A stretch of 64,000 nucleotides of DNA. Origin: Acanthochromis polyacanthus. Its lineage: Eukaryota > Chordata > Actinopteri > Pomacentridae. Of the stretch, positions 44,707 through 57,089 are shown piece after piece. Both the position numbers and the translations under genes were made by a program. Each line of letters starts with the position of its first letter. Within the stretch, counting starts at the first letter, position 1. The DNA lies in the NCBI RefSeq assembly GCF_021347895.1, contig NC_067118.1, positions 16,647,011 through 16,711,010 on the forward strand. Direction: 5' to 3'. The notes under the pieces were generated by a model that did no database searches, was not told where the DNA came from, and saw nothing but the letters and a program-made list of their open reading frames with translations.

Positions 44707-47700
44707 CTACTCACTTCTCTCTCTCAGGCCTTGTCCAAAGCTGTGAACCAGTCTGATAAGGCCCCAGAATAAAACCACTTTGATCATCAGTGAAATGGCA
44801 GCTCCAGTGACAGCAGCTGCCTCCAGAGTGTAGATGTTGTCATGGAACCACTTCTCTATAACCTGGGATTAAAGCGAACCGCATTACTTCACTGCAGAAA
44901 TGGTTTTTGTTGGCATACAGAAAAAAGCCGGTGATCCTCCATATTTTTGTCAACAAATCCCAAACATCCAAAACCTGATAGCTCTTACTCCTCTGTGGAA
45001 TAGAGCTCGGCTGTTGTTTGAACGCTATTAATAACGCGTCATGTAGACATTGCACTAAATCCATCATGCTGCTACTGTAAATTCTCACTAAACAAATACA
45101 TCATTTATTCACGTTTGAATAACGTGTGCTATAATCTGCAGCTAGCAGATGTTACATGAAGTTACTGAGATTTTTTTTAAAGAATATAATACTATACAGA
45201 TACAATCATTGTTTTAAGATTTATCGCTTCAGAAAGAGCAACCTGACACCTCACACAGGAGAGCTGGCAAAAAGTCAGCTATAATTGAATCATTTGATAC
45301 TTAACAGATTTAGATATAGTCTATTGTATGTTCTTTCATTGGTTTGTATGAGACTCCACTGAATGTCATGTCTAATCTTTCATGCATGACTAAATGTTGT
45401 GTGTGCACCACAGCTTTCTCCATCAATGTGGTGGAAACGTCTGAATGGTGCTGTGAGGAACATTAGAGTGGCCTATATCTACGTATTGCATTTAAGTCGT
45501 CCGTGGATTAGCATTTGTATGAGTCAGTCCACTTTAAAAAGCACACAGTGATAACATGGATTCAGAGAAATGTTACTGTCAGCCTACCGTGTACATCAGA
45601 TATATAAAGAAGGCTACTTGAGGAAGGTTCTGCATCATGAAGATCCCAACCAACACTTTGGCTTCCTTCAACACCTGCAAAACAACAAGGGGTTACAACC
45701 ACGTGCACTTCTGACCGTATCCTCCACAGGGTGCCCCTAAGGTCCGGACACAGGAAATCTCATTACACTGCAAAAACTCCAAATCTTACCAAGTCTATTT
45801 GTCTTATTTTTAGTCAAAGTGTCTCATCCCACTCGATTTAAGATAAATTCACTTAACAAGCGACATTTCAGCAGATGGTGGGACTTGTTTTAAGACAATG
45901 CATCAAACAATCTTGAAATTATCTTGTTATGAGTTGAATTTTACAAGAAAACTCAAAATAAGTTCAACCCTTGTGTCGTCCTGTGGGTCAAATTAATCCG
46001 TTTTAAAGTATGAAAATGTGGGAAAAAATATTTTCACAGTGAAACTTCTGATGTCCACATTTTCAACAATTTTGGGAAATCTTTGAACATGCTAAAAAAG
46101 TTTAAGAACATTCACATAAAAATCAACCAAAATCCAGTGAAATTCGCTGGATTTTGGTTGATTTTAGACAGTAGTCTCTTGATGTGACCAGAAGATGGAT
46201 GAACTGCACTCACTGCAACAGCACCTACAGCAGCAGTCAGGCAGGCCCAGACCACCCCCACAATCAGGACGATGGTGTTGGTGGTGGACATGGCTGAGTC
46301 TGTCGTCGTGATCAGGATACACAGACACAGCTGGAAAAGTCACACAACAATACAACGTTCATGAATCCAGTCAACAGCTCTTGTATTTTTGTCTCTCTTC
46401 TTCTAAAACCAGACCGTCTTTATTTAAATCAGTCATTTTGTACATGGAGGAGAAAAGTGACAACGGAAGCATCACCAGACCTGAAATTACTCCAGTCACG
46501 TGTGTTGTGTTGTGTTGTGGTCTGTTGTGTTGTGTTGTGCGTCAGTGAGGAGCATGATATCTGACACGGCCAGAAAAAATGCTGTTCTCATTAACCTAAA
46601 TACTTTACTTCTTCAAAACAAATGCAGCCATAGGCAGCTGCTCAAAGTCTTCCCAGGAACTGTGGTAAAGCTCTGACACTGGTATGAACTCTGTGATGAC
46701 ACAAACAGACGACAGTTCAGCCGCAAACATCTCATTAATGGCAGCAAAGCCAACTTCTACATCCTAAGTCCTATTTACCCTGAACTGGTATACTTGGGGA
46801 CTCCTAGTAGTTTGTAATAACTTTGGAGGATGCCTGTGATCTTCAGCCTGTGTGAATCTGTCATGTCTGCAATTTGCAAAGTAAAAATTCCACTGCCAAA
46901 ATCCACCCTTCCAGAATTTGCCAAACACTAAAGTCCTGTAATAATAATAACAGTTCCGTGGAAATTGGCATCTCTGATTTGGCGTGATTTAAAAAGAGAT
47001 GTTTGCAAAGGTTTGGCTGTATTTTCTTCGTGCAATTCTGGAAGCTGCATTGGCATTTACAAGTAAAAGTTTGAACAGGATTTTGGTGCAAACTCTGGAG
47101 ACTCCAGTCAGGAAACAGCATGGAGACTTATTCACAGAAAGCTCAAGTTCATCAGAAGAGAGAAACTCTGAAGAACGATTAGATGGACGACACGCATGGC
47201 AGCATGGAGCATTCTGTTGTCGTTCAGCAGTTATTATGAGGCAGACAGAACTGATCTTTGTAAATGTGAGCCGCAAAACCCAGATGTGAGGGAATGACTG
47301 CTAAATGACATGAGGTCAGCAGGGAATTCTAGTCCAGTGCAAGTATGGTTTTAGTGATTTGTTAGAACTCGTACTGGGAAAAAAAATTCACTGCTGCTTG
47401 CACAGGGGAGCCTGTCTGTCATGTATTTGTGTAGATCAGAGATGTCAAACTCATTTTAGTTCAGAGGCCACATTTGTACAAAACATTATGAACAACCTGA
47501 AATTCCTTAAGAAAAGTAAGTTGAATTTCAACAACATTACACCTCAGTTCATCGTTTTCACATTACAATTAGAGATCACTGTGTATCTACAAAGACACAA
47601 AACATTCAGTCACAGGGATCCGGTACTGAACAATGTAGTATTTTATTTTATGATCAAAACAACTTGTCCAGATCGAGAAATTATTTTAATTTCACGGTTT

Positions 47701-50700
47701 TACAAATGTACAGTTTGCAGTGTCAGTTCACACACTCTGCCTGCTGACTAAACTTCTCTACATACTGGACATTTTACATTCTAAATGTTATTCATTACAT
47801 CTGTAAAATATCTGCACCTATTTCTATCATTGCACATGAAGCACATCCTCATTTGCACATTTCTGTATCACTCCTGTATACTCTTTTATATATTATTAAT
47901 TTCTTCTTTCTATATCAAATTTTATTTTATTATATTTTAAGTTATCTTTACTTTATTCCTGACCCTAATATTCTGTGTTGTCTTGTTGTTGAATATCCAG
48001 CCGCTGTAACAACAGAATTTCCCTCTGGGGACAAATAAAGTCTGTCTAAGTCTAAGTCTTCTCTGTAATTTTCACACTTTACAAAGTCATCCCGTGGGCC
48101 ATACGGGACCCTCTGGCAGGCCTGTTCTGGCCTGCGGGCCACATGTTTGACAGCCCTGGTTTAGATGAAAGCAGACATACCTGAGCCTGGAGGTCAAAGG
48201 TCACCATGGAGAAACAGAGGTTGAGCAGGAAATACTGCTCCTGCAGGCTCTCCAAAGCCCCGCCCACACGGAACGCCATCATGTTGGGCCTCTGGATGAG
48301 CAGGAGAGTGCAGAGGACGTGCACTACGCCCAAAGTCACGATGCACACAAAGCGAACCTGCGACACAAACACATCACAGCCGGTAACTTTTTAATTTAAT
48401 TAAACTTAATGTAAAATGTTACAACATCTAACTACTAACAGACATCAGGCAAACGCTTATATGCTGAACTCACCCCCTATTTAACATGTGGTTTTACACT
48501 GAGGCTCTTTATGTGCTGCAGATGTGTAGTACTACACAATTCAAATGGTGGATGGATTGTTACTGACCCCACTCTCCACCTGCCATCCATTCTGTTGTAG
48601 AGTTACCATGTGTTGGAACCACAAGTATTTATTTCTCAATGATAAAAAGAAGAGATGCAACTGAAAATGGAACTTAATGAATTCCAACCTGCTGCATTTA
48701 TATATTTGTTTCGTATATGTCACTTCTTAGTGTTTCCACATAAACATTTATTGACAAACAGGTATAAAGTTGACAGTAATGTCATTATTGTTTCTCATTT
48801 TCAGACCTGGACTTTCATGCCTCAGACTAGCCCACTTTAGATCACGACCTACAGTACATTCAGTCAAGAGTCTACATACTGTCAACCTAACCAGTGATAC
48901 AGCAGCTACTGGTTGGATAATCTGACTCAACAGACTGTTTGCACATTTCATGCAGCTCTCTCCTCCCCTTCCATTATGTGTCTGTTATTGCTGTCAAAAT
49001 AAGAACTACGACCTCCAAGCAGCGACCTACTTAACATGCTGAAAACGGTACGTTTTCAAGAACATTTGGATTGTACAGGTAAAAAAAAGACCCTTTAATG
49101 ACAAAACTCATCTCACTTCCATCATAACAATTCCCTTTTACTGTTGTGCAGAAGGACCATCACTGCATCCTTTGCTTAGCCTCACTCAAGAAGACTGGGA
49201 TTTGTTGAAAGAAAACCAAACAATCCAGAGCTTTTTCCCCTCCTGTAGCAGAATGACACTGAGGTGCAGCCGGACCATTCTCCAGGGACATAGATCTGGC
49301 TGTGTCAGACTGTGCAGGCTACACTGAAGCTTCTGTGTTTTACATCCTTTCAATTAGAACAAACACTGCTGTCGCTAACAGGGATGTTTTCTCTTTCCGC
49401 AAAAGCCAAAATCATCATTTTCTTACAATGTACCATCGGTTAACTTTCACCATATCAAGGCAAATGATAAATGTAAATGACATAGAGGAGGGGCTGCATA
49501 GTGGCTCGGAGGTTAGCACGTCACCTTGCAGCTAGAAAATCCCCAGTTCACGTCCCGGCCTGAAATCTTTGGAGTTTGAATGTTCTCCCCATGCGTTTTC
49601 TCCAGGTTCTCCGGCTTCCTCCCACAATCCAAAAACATGCTGAGCTTAATTAGCGATTCTAAATTGTCCGTAGTAAATGTGAGTGTGATTGTTTGTCTCT
49701 ATATGTAGCCCTGTGATAGACTGGTGACCTGTTCAGAGTGTCCCTTGTCATCAATGGGCACTTTTCTACATTCCCTCAAGACACACAAATCTGTGATCAC
49801 AAGATGGGACTGATACAACAGTGACATCAAGTGGAGGAACAGTGAAAGCTGACTTTTGCATTGGGTTTTGCCCCCAGGTAACACATATTCTGCCTTGTCT
49901 TCTTGGTACAGGTTGTTAGAGCTTTATGAAGACCCAACGCATGACTGGCATGATATACCTTATCAGTACCTTCGTATGGAAAATATCATTTAAATGTGGG
50001 TTTTTTTTGCAGGTAATAATAAAACACCTCTGAAACCAAATCTATGAAGAAAAAAAACCTGTGCTCCTCTACCCCACTGTGAAGTCATTAGTCTGTCAAC
50101 TAGTGCTGGGCGATATGGAAAAAATGTTATATCACAATATGGATTTTTTTATATATCACAATAACATTATATATCACGATATACCACAAGTTTTTCGAGG
50201 ACCTTCTTTAGGTGACAGAAGAGATTTGTTGTGTTGGCATTGGGTGCAGGAACAGTCTTGTAGCATAGTTTGCATACGGCCGTCTTCTGCTCCATGTCTG
50301 ACCTCTTGAACCCAAAATGTAACCAAATCACAGATGTACCCCTCTTTTCAGTAAAAGTGCTTCTTCTTGGGCTGCCAGCGTAGCTATCTCTGTCTGTTGC
50401 GACTCCGGGCATAAAACTTCAACCTGCTGCACGTCCATGGTTCAGCATTGAGTTAAGTAACGTAAAGCATGTCGCAAACCCATGGGAGACTCAAAGAACG
50501 TAAAGCAGCATCACGTCGCAAAACCACAAGACGGAGTTTCTTTGCAAAAAAATTTTTTTATTCTTCTTTATTTTCACATATATAAATTTAGAGTATGCAT
50601 AGTGATGTTGCAGGCCAAGCTGCTCTCCTTTAATCAAGCTAGGTTGCGGTATTTGCTGTAATAATTAATCAAATTAGACTAGAAACCGTTCCTGCTCAGC

Positions 50701-53700
50701 TGCCCGACCGTGGTCAGAAGGCATAGGGGAGGTCAGTTCTCCAGGGCCGAAGTTACTGCAGTTCACTCCGGGGTTAACCCCCTTCACTTCACCAGCAGTT
50801 TTGGAAGGCAAAACACAGGAGCCCGGCCTTGTCTGAGAATGCTGCAGCCTTTATTGTGGATAGACTGTGACTACCGTACAGTTGCAATATTCCAGAAGCT
50901 ACGTTTCTCTGAACTCATCTTCTCTTAACCGGCTCTCGTCTTCACTCGCTCCTGCTACATTCAGGGTCACTCGGACAACTTGCGCTCGCTCGTTCGCTCT
51001 CTCTCTCTCACTCACACACACTGCTCTCTATCGCGATAGAAACGATAGAAGAGAAAAGGCACAATAGACACTTTTCTATCGTTCTCATGATATATATCGT
51101 CATATCGCCCAGCACTAGTGTCAACTACCACCAAAAGTCACGTGAGCAAAACTCAGGGACTGTTTGATGTAGAGCTGCCATTTTTTCCAGTATTGCTAAC
51201 ACCTGCGCGCACTTGAAAAAATATGTACTGTACATGTGGATTCCAGGTTTTTTCAATATTTGTAATTTAAGTACTTAATTAAACTTACTCAACTTTTGTT
51301 TTTGCTTTATTTGCCTGATTCATGGCATTTTAACTTTGCTATACTGCAGAGAAAAGAGTACACAGGGGAGCAAGCTGTCAGCAAGTTGTTGAAGGACACA
51401 CTCAGCATGGTGAAAATTTTTCTACAGTCAATCTGCAGAGTTGTGTGAAAAACACCTAGTTTGTAGGGGTTATAAAAATGTGAAAAAGCCTCATGAAAGA
51501 GTCTGTCCATAGCATGTGGAACCTCCAAAAAAATGAAATATGTAGATTCCTGATTTTATCATTTAAATTTTTGTTATAACTATTTAAAGAATTTAAATTC
51601 AAATGTATTCTTTTCTGTGTTTTATGGCATTGTAACTGTGTTGTACTGCAAAGAAGACATTTCTGAGTTCTCTCTACTTCCAGCCATGCTTGTGTTGTTT
51701 CTGTAGAAGTGCAGGATTTTATATTGTAGTGAAAAAGAAACCCACAGTGAATAAAAATGTGACAGCGCTAAGAACTGTCCAGAAACTGTGAGGGATTTGC
51801 AAGGTGAAGGTCAGGTCAAAGCTCAGTCTTGAAGCAAAGCGTCTGCCACTATTACAGTGTCACATATGATGGTTTATATGCAACCTTGACTGTTGTCTAT
51901 TAGTCTACATTTATTTAAATTCACAGATAGAAAGAAGCATATTTACAGAGTTAACAATTTGAAGAAAACAAAGCCTAGTGCTGCCTAGTGTGACTAACTA
52001 CATGTAGGTTGTGGTTATCATTAATATCTGTTGACATTCACCCCCCCCCATCCACTACCTCTGTGTTACCATTTCCTCAAAAAACAACACCATCCTCCTC
52101 GCAGCAACATACCACACTAAGAATGAAACTGAAAAAAGTTTGGCCAAAGATTTGGTTCGAGCAATAATGCAGCTCCTTTTTAAACACAGTGTTCATCTCC
52201 CTGGATGCAAATCTTCCACCACAACAATTCCAGCCGCCACTATTTTAAGGGAACACCAAAGCTGCAGCCTTTGCTTAGCTCCGCCCCCAGCAACTGTGAT
52301 TGGTGAGTTTTTTCCCCTTATGGCAGAACGATAGTGTGGTGCAGCCACACCATACTGTTCTAAGTATGGGCTGCCTAATAAGACTAAGTCCTGCCTGGTA
52401 TTAGACAGAATTTTTACCTCATGAAGCTCTGTTTTCATGAACAGGATTAATTCAAAGGTCTGCTGAAGTCTAATGTAATCCTGTGCATTATATCCTCATT
52501 TTAATTTGTAAAGTTTTGTTCTGTACATCCATAAAAACAATCTATAAATCAACAAAAAAACACACAAAAGGTCATTAAAATAAATGAGTGTGTCATTCTT
52601 AATGCCCGCACTTCCAAATCTATTATTTGCAGATGTTCCATCATTACAATCATTTAAGAGCTTATTAATTCCAAGGAGAGTTCAGACAAACATCTCATCA
52701 TGCTGTGTTTTGTGTCAGAGCGACCCACCAGCAGCTCCTGCTTTCCCTTCGACCCCAGCACGGAGAAGTTGACCACCGATCGAATCATGACCACCAAGAT
52801 GGTGAGCACAAAGGCCACCAGCTCCTGCCTGTTCTCCTGCAGCACGCCACGGCTGATGTAGTAGATGCAGAACACTGTAGGAGACAAGATCACGCAAATC
52901 TCACACACAGTAGTAGTCATTCCAGTGTTGCATTCTTTATATTGACTGACTTTTATATTTGCACTCTTATACTATATAATGTATACGTATACTACCATTT
53001 AAAAGTTTGGGGTCACCCAGACAATTTCATGATTTCCACGAAAACCCACACTTTTATTCATGTGCTAACATAATTGCAGAAGGGTTTTCTAATCATCAAG
53101 TAGCCTTTCAGCACCATTAACTAGCACAATGTAGCATTAGAACACAGGAGTGATGGTTGCTGGAAATGTTCCTCTGTACCCCTATGGAGATATTCCATTA
53201 AAAATCAGCCGTTTCCAGCTAAAATAGTCTAAACTGGATTTCTGATTCATTTCATGTTATCTTCATTGAAAAAACAAATGCTTTTCTTTCAAAAATGACA
53301 TTTCTAAGTGACACCAAACTTTTAACCAGTAGTGTATTTATATAATATATTCTTGTCTATAATGTTTTGTTTCTTAAATGTATTTCCATATGCATATAGT
53401 TTAGTTTATACTTCATATTATTAAACCTATGACCTTATGTACATATTTCTGACTGCAAAGCTACTATAATACTATGTTCATTCATTTGGTTTGCTTACAA
53501 TGGTTGTCAACTGGTAATTCTAAACTGTCCATAGGTGTGAATGTGAGTGTGATTGTTTGTTTCTATATGTAGCCCTGTGATAGACTGGTGACCTGTCCAG
53601 CGTGTCCCCTGCCTTCACCCTAAGTCAGCTGGGATAGGCTCCAGCCCAGCCGTGACTGTACAGATAGTTAAGCGGTGTGTAGATAACAGATGGACTATGG

Positions 53701-56650
53701 TTGTCTGCACTGGCTATCGTATTATGCAGAATGTGTAAGGTTGCAGCAAATGTTCCAACTATTGATTAAGTTATAGTAGATGTTTCATGCTTTATGAAGC
53801 ATTTGGGTGATAAAATGCCTAAAATGTTGACAAATGTGTATTATAACATCTTTGAATAACTAGTCTCAGGTGCAGCACAAAAGACAAAAAAATACTATAG
53901 AGAATGTCTTACAAAGTTAGTTTCCAATTAATCAGTTTCTTCCTTGTTCTTCTGATCTAATTTCACAACAGATTTATTTCCTTTTATTTTATTTAAACTA
54001 CAAGTTATCCTTATCTTAATCTGTGCACCAGCAAAGCTATAAAAAATAAGAGCGCTACGGTGTTATAAATCTTCAGATAAATAATAATAAATTCTTCTGA
54101 TCACCACGTGACTCAACACTGAAATGGCCCACAGCATTTGTTTGTCATGAAGATTCTCAGTCATCCAGGTCATGGTAATCCTAGGAACTTCAGTAAAAAT
54201 CAACCAGGCTTCTCTGTAAGGCACCTTCATCCAAGAGGCTTCTTCAGTTTGAAATGACTGCTGGGTTTCAGAATTTTAGAGTCAATCCAGTTCACATGAC
54301 TAATAGCAGATTAAGGACTGAGAACGTGAGCTGGTTTCTTTTTGACGTGTAAACTTTCACAAGTCAGATCGAATGTAGATGCTGCTTGTCATCTTGTGTT
54401 CAGACACTCCGTTGTTGCCCCTGCTACTTGTTCATAGGTTACATAGAAAATGAGGAAGTAAAGCTATCTAGAGGGAACTGAATCACCAGAAACCCACAAG
54501 CACCATGGGCTCATTTCATCAGAGCAAGCACAGAACACCCTCAGTGTTCATCACTTCATTAAATGGAAAACTTATGATTTGGTCATCACTGTTAAACAGG
54601 CGTGCCGTAAAACTACTTCCTGAAGACACTGACAGTAAATGGTGGTGACACTCACGTATTCCAATGAGTTGGATGAGAGATACAGTAAAGTTGTCCTCAT
54701 CAGACACGTCTGTGTCCATGTGCTGCTTATAGATGCTGGACACCGTGAGGCCAAGCAGCGCCAGCAGAGACGCTATGGTGAAGCAGAAATAGAGTCTCAA
54801 AAGCCTCGACAGCTCTGACCAGGGCTTGATCTGCAAGATGGTGGAGTTAGAGAGGACAAAGAACGTGAAACAACCTGTGATAAGGGCAAAACCATCTTCT
54901 TCTACCACAGGGTTTATGTATCTATGCAACTTAAAGACCAGGTTTACATCTAAAAAAAGGCAACAGAACTAAAAAAAATTTAGGCACAACAAGCTGAGAG
55001 ACTGAAACATTTAACTTTCAGGTTGTGATACTTTCTTCACATTATTTTCCATTTCAGTTCATTTTTTTAGGGCACAATAGTGATCAACAGTGTTGGGATA
55101 AAGGGTTGGGTATCTTACCGGTCCACATGGTGTTGGGATCAGATCCTGGTGTCTTGGCCTCAGGTTTGGAGACAGAAGGTCTGGGCCCTGCTGTGGCTGG
55201 CTCCCCAACAAAGGACTGGAAAAAAAAAACATTCAAAGTTTGAGTTTCTTTGACATAAAGTTAATGTTCATTTTGAGCACTAATGTAGGAAAGTGTCCGC
55301 ACCCAACCAAATTGAAAACGGGAGTAATTTCATGTTTCTCTGCATATTCACAAATAAATACTTGTAGTATAAAATTGTAATCATTATTATACGACTGTAT
55401 TATTATAGATATTTTCCAGAGTGAAAGGAACAGAGCTGAAGCTGCAGAATTTATCACAGCAGATAGTGCTTAAAGGCATCTTAAAACACAAGCCTGACAG
55501 ACAATCTGACTTTGTAATAAAGTAAGTAAATAAATAAGCTATGAAGCTTTTAAGCTCGTAACGTAAAGGCTTCATAACTTAGTTATTTAGGTAACCCTAC
55601 TGGCTGGGGTACCTGCTGACCCTAGAGGCTCACTTTTTGTCGTATCTCACAAGCGCCTTGTTCTATCATTTTAACCATTCATAACTCTGTCAATCATTTT
55701 GTTCCTGATCACTCAGTTATAAAAATTGCTTTTAAAAATACCAATGTATCCGAGTCCTGGAGAACTCCCCTAAAAATGCTAATGGACTCTAACATTTTTA
55801 AATGATGTTGCACGATTAATAATGTTTTGAGAAGAAATAAGCTAGCATGTTGCTATGCTGGTTCTTTCTCACAGACAGTCATCTCTGCCCGTTTAATATG
55901 TTGAGGGTTATGGCACCAAAGTGGTGCACAGGTCAGTAAAAACCCATGACAAGGCACATAAAACACAAAGCACAGCCAAAAGTAGGTTTATAGTAGACTG
56001 TACTGTTAATGTGGCATATCATAAAAAAGGGGAAACATGACACATATTTTAAATTGCTAAAATAAACAAAATGTACAGGGACAAAGGGCAAAATATTAAT
56101 GATATCTTACATACAATCACAAACTAACATCAAGAATATTTTTTCCAACTCTTTCCACCATAGAAATCGCCTCCACTATAAAGTAAAGTATAATCCTTAA
56201 TCCATATTGACAGGTTAAGATTTCACTTTCATTTATCTCAGGTGTAGGACTGTAGCTAAATAAAAACTGAATGAACTCTAAATGTGTTTAAAACTATGCA
56301 TGTATTGCGTTCATTATTTATTCGTTCATTTAGCTACTTGTCGACTTGTTGTCTGGTTCAGTCCCACCTGCTAACATGTTTACTTCCACAGAAGGAGAGT
56401 TTGGCAGTCAGATAATGACCCACACACAAACTAATACTTCATAAACAGCCTGTGGGAAGAAAACATTTTAACAGCTTATATTTCATTTAAATGTACAGTT
56501 GTTTGCTTTACTGCCCTCTGTGTCGGGAATAACGAGATATTAAGCTGAACATCATCAACAGTTTGTCGTGACATTTTTTTTAATGACGGAAAAAAAATAA
56601 ACTTAAGTAAACAAATCGGCAAATGATGCTCCTGACCTTATCTCGTCCAT
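44707..56650 (-). CDS. Unrecognised multi-pass membrane protein (322 aa)
   Basis: I do not recognise this protein. Eight coding exons on the minus strand (high to low): 56650-56637, 55215-55119, 54830-54656, 52874-52729, 48357-48181, 46330-46214, 45674-45588 and 44862-44707. All have AG/GT borders and their phases join exactly. The start sits in a strong context (GAAATGG). The N-terminus MDEISPLLGS holds an acidic dileucine motif, EISPLL (residues 3-8), a known endolysosomal sorting signal type. A Pro-rich cytosolic stretch follows, then about eight hydrophobic helices near 50-71, 86-104, 113-132, 145-165, 186-212, 222-243, 249-273 and 285-312. A sequon NFT (84-86) falls in the first loop, which would be luminal if the N-terminus is cytosolic. 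The C-terminus is LVHSFGQGLRERSE. Regular exon structure and clean frame support a real gene. The compartment is inferred. Confidence 0.85.
45745..46170. repeat. Fish dispersed repeats in the membrane-gene intron
   Basis: Two familiar fish repeat blocks adjoin here. One starts CACTGCAAAAACTCCAAATC (about 45765). The other starts ACCCTTGTGTCGTCCTGTGG (about 45968) and ends in a hairpin, AAAATCAACCAAAATCCAG with its complement at about 46118-46166. They lie between exons 6 and 7 of the minus-strand gene and carry no coding sequence. Confidence 0.65.
46496..46542. repeat. (GTGTT)n minisatellite
   Basis: About eight imperfect GTGTT/GTTGT units in an intron of the minus-strand membrane protein gene. 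Confidence 0.85.
47429..48166 (-). mobile_element. Non-autonomous hAT element carrying a LINE-like tail, beside a splice donor
   Basis: The element spans 47437-48158. It opens CAGAGATGTCAAACTCATTT and closes GGGCCACATGTTTGACAGCCCTG, so CAGxGxTGTCAAAC is the inverted end. Flanks GTGTAGAT (47429-47436) and GTTTAGAT (48159-48166) match at 7 of 8, a hAT-like duplication. Inside, 47740-48060 resembles the 3' end of a fish LINE (TTTCCCTCTGGGGACAAATAAAG, then TCTAAG repeats), presumably a later insertion. The right duplication ends 14 bases from exon 5 (last base 48181) of the minus-strand gene. Confidence 0.8.
49485..49745 (+). repeat. SINE-like fish repeat
   Basis: This begins GGGGCTGCATAGTGGCTCGG and has GTTAGCACGTCACCTTGCAGC and CAGTTCACGTCCCGGCC, resembling a tRNA-derived promoter head. 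It then has the same body as the copies at 36878 and 53510 (ACATGCTGAGCTTAATTAGC, GATTCTAAATTGTCCGTAG). It lies in the 4.4 kb intron between exons 4 and 5 of the minus-strand gene. Confidence 0.8.
50093..51125 (-). mobile_element. Deleted hAT element retaining a BED-finger fragment
   Basis: The element spans 50101-51117, with ends TAGTGCTGGGCGATATGG and its inverted form CATATCGCCCAGCACTA. Flanks CTGTCAAC and GTGTCAAC match at 7 of 8. Terminal regions are rich in ATATCGTGATA-type words, typical of a common fish hAT family. On the minus strand (50412-50167) a short frame keeps SVIWLHFGFKRSD, then CKLCYK and NTTNLFCHLKK. That is a BED-type zinc finger of a ZBED-like transposase, with the rest deleted. 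Confidence 0.85.
52988..53337 (+). mobile_element. Non-autonomous Tc1-type MITE, copy B
   Basis: The ends read TACTACCATTTAAAAGTTTGG and, inverted, AACTTTTAACCAGTAGTGTA. The interior matches copies A, C and D and includes CAGGAGTGATGGTTGCTGG. It lies about 115 bases upstream of exon 4 of the minus-strand gene. Confidence 0.85.
53505..53700 (+). repeat. SINE-like fish repeat, 5'-truncated
   Basis: This matches the body of the repeat at 49485 (TAATTCTAAACTGTCC, TATATGTAGCCCTGTGATAG, AAGTCAGCTGGGATAGGCTCC) but lacks the tRNA-like head. Confidence 0.75.
54145..54260 (-). repeat. Dispersed fish repeat, related to 26210-26340
   Basis: On the minus strand this contains the landmarks AAGAAGCCTCTTGGATGAAGG and GACCTGGATGACTGAGAATC, as in the flank of the 26 kb palindrome. 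It lies in an intron of the membrane protein gene. Confidence 0.65.
55216..56636 (-). other. Intron 1 of the minus-strand gene
   Basis: AT-rich intron between the 14-base first coding exon segment and exon 2. No gene, clear transposon end or RNA gene was seen. Confidence 0.55.
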
Positions 56651-56830
56651 TTCCCAGCGGACAAAACGGCCGGACCCGGGGCTTACATTCCCACAACCTT
56701 TCCAGCTTGTCTCCTCCTCAAGCTGACACAACTTCACTTTCACATTTTGTGATATAAACAGGGGGGAAAAAAAGCCCAGTTCCTCTTCTTCTTTCCCTTT
56801 CTTCTTCTTCTTCCGGTGAAATGTGCGCGG
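56650..56830 (-). promoter_or_regulatory. 5' leader and promoter-like region with two start-stop uORFs
   Basis: Upstream of the ATG at 56650, the minus strand carries ATGTAA (56688-56683) and ATGTGA (56745-56740). Each is a start codon followed directly by a stop. An ETS-like ACCGGAAG lies on the minus strand at 56817-56810, beside a purine-rich AAGAAG tract. The transcription start is not known. If it lies near the ETS site, both minimal uORFs are in the leader. Confidence 0.45.
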
Positions 56831-57089
56831 CAGAGGTGTGTTGCTGTCCCCTACAGGTCAGCGTTAGAACTCCTCCCACTTTGAATCTCATCCTTATGAG
56901 CACTCAAAAATAATGCTTAGGTTGAACAAAAACTTCAAACGTGACAGCATGTGTAAATCTTTTTGAGTTACGAAAGCTTCTAATGAAATTATGTCTAACC
57001 AGCGAACCACACTGAGTCAGACTGATGAGCTTTTCCTCTTCAGTCAAAGGTATTTCTTTTATTACAGCTGTCAAGGCATGTTATGATAG

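Noticed and set aside
44420..44746. 108-codon plus-strand ORF
   Set aside because: It overlaps the last coding exon of the minus-strand gene in antisense and has low-complexity stretches. There is no independent support.
54834..54929. Extension of membrane-protein exon 3 upstream to an in-frame Met (MHRYINPVVEED)
   Set aside because: A strong acceptor with a long pyrimidine tract sits at 54831-54833, and splicing from exon 2 there keeps frame. The upstream part is more likely intron, though an alternative start cannot be excluded.
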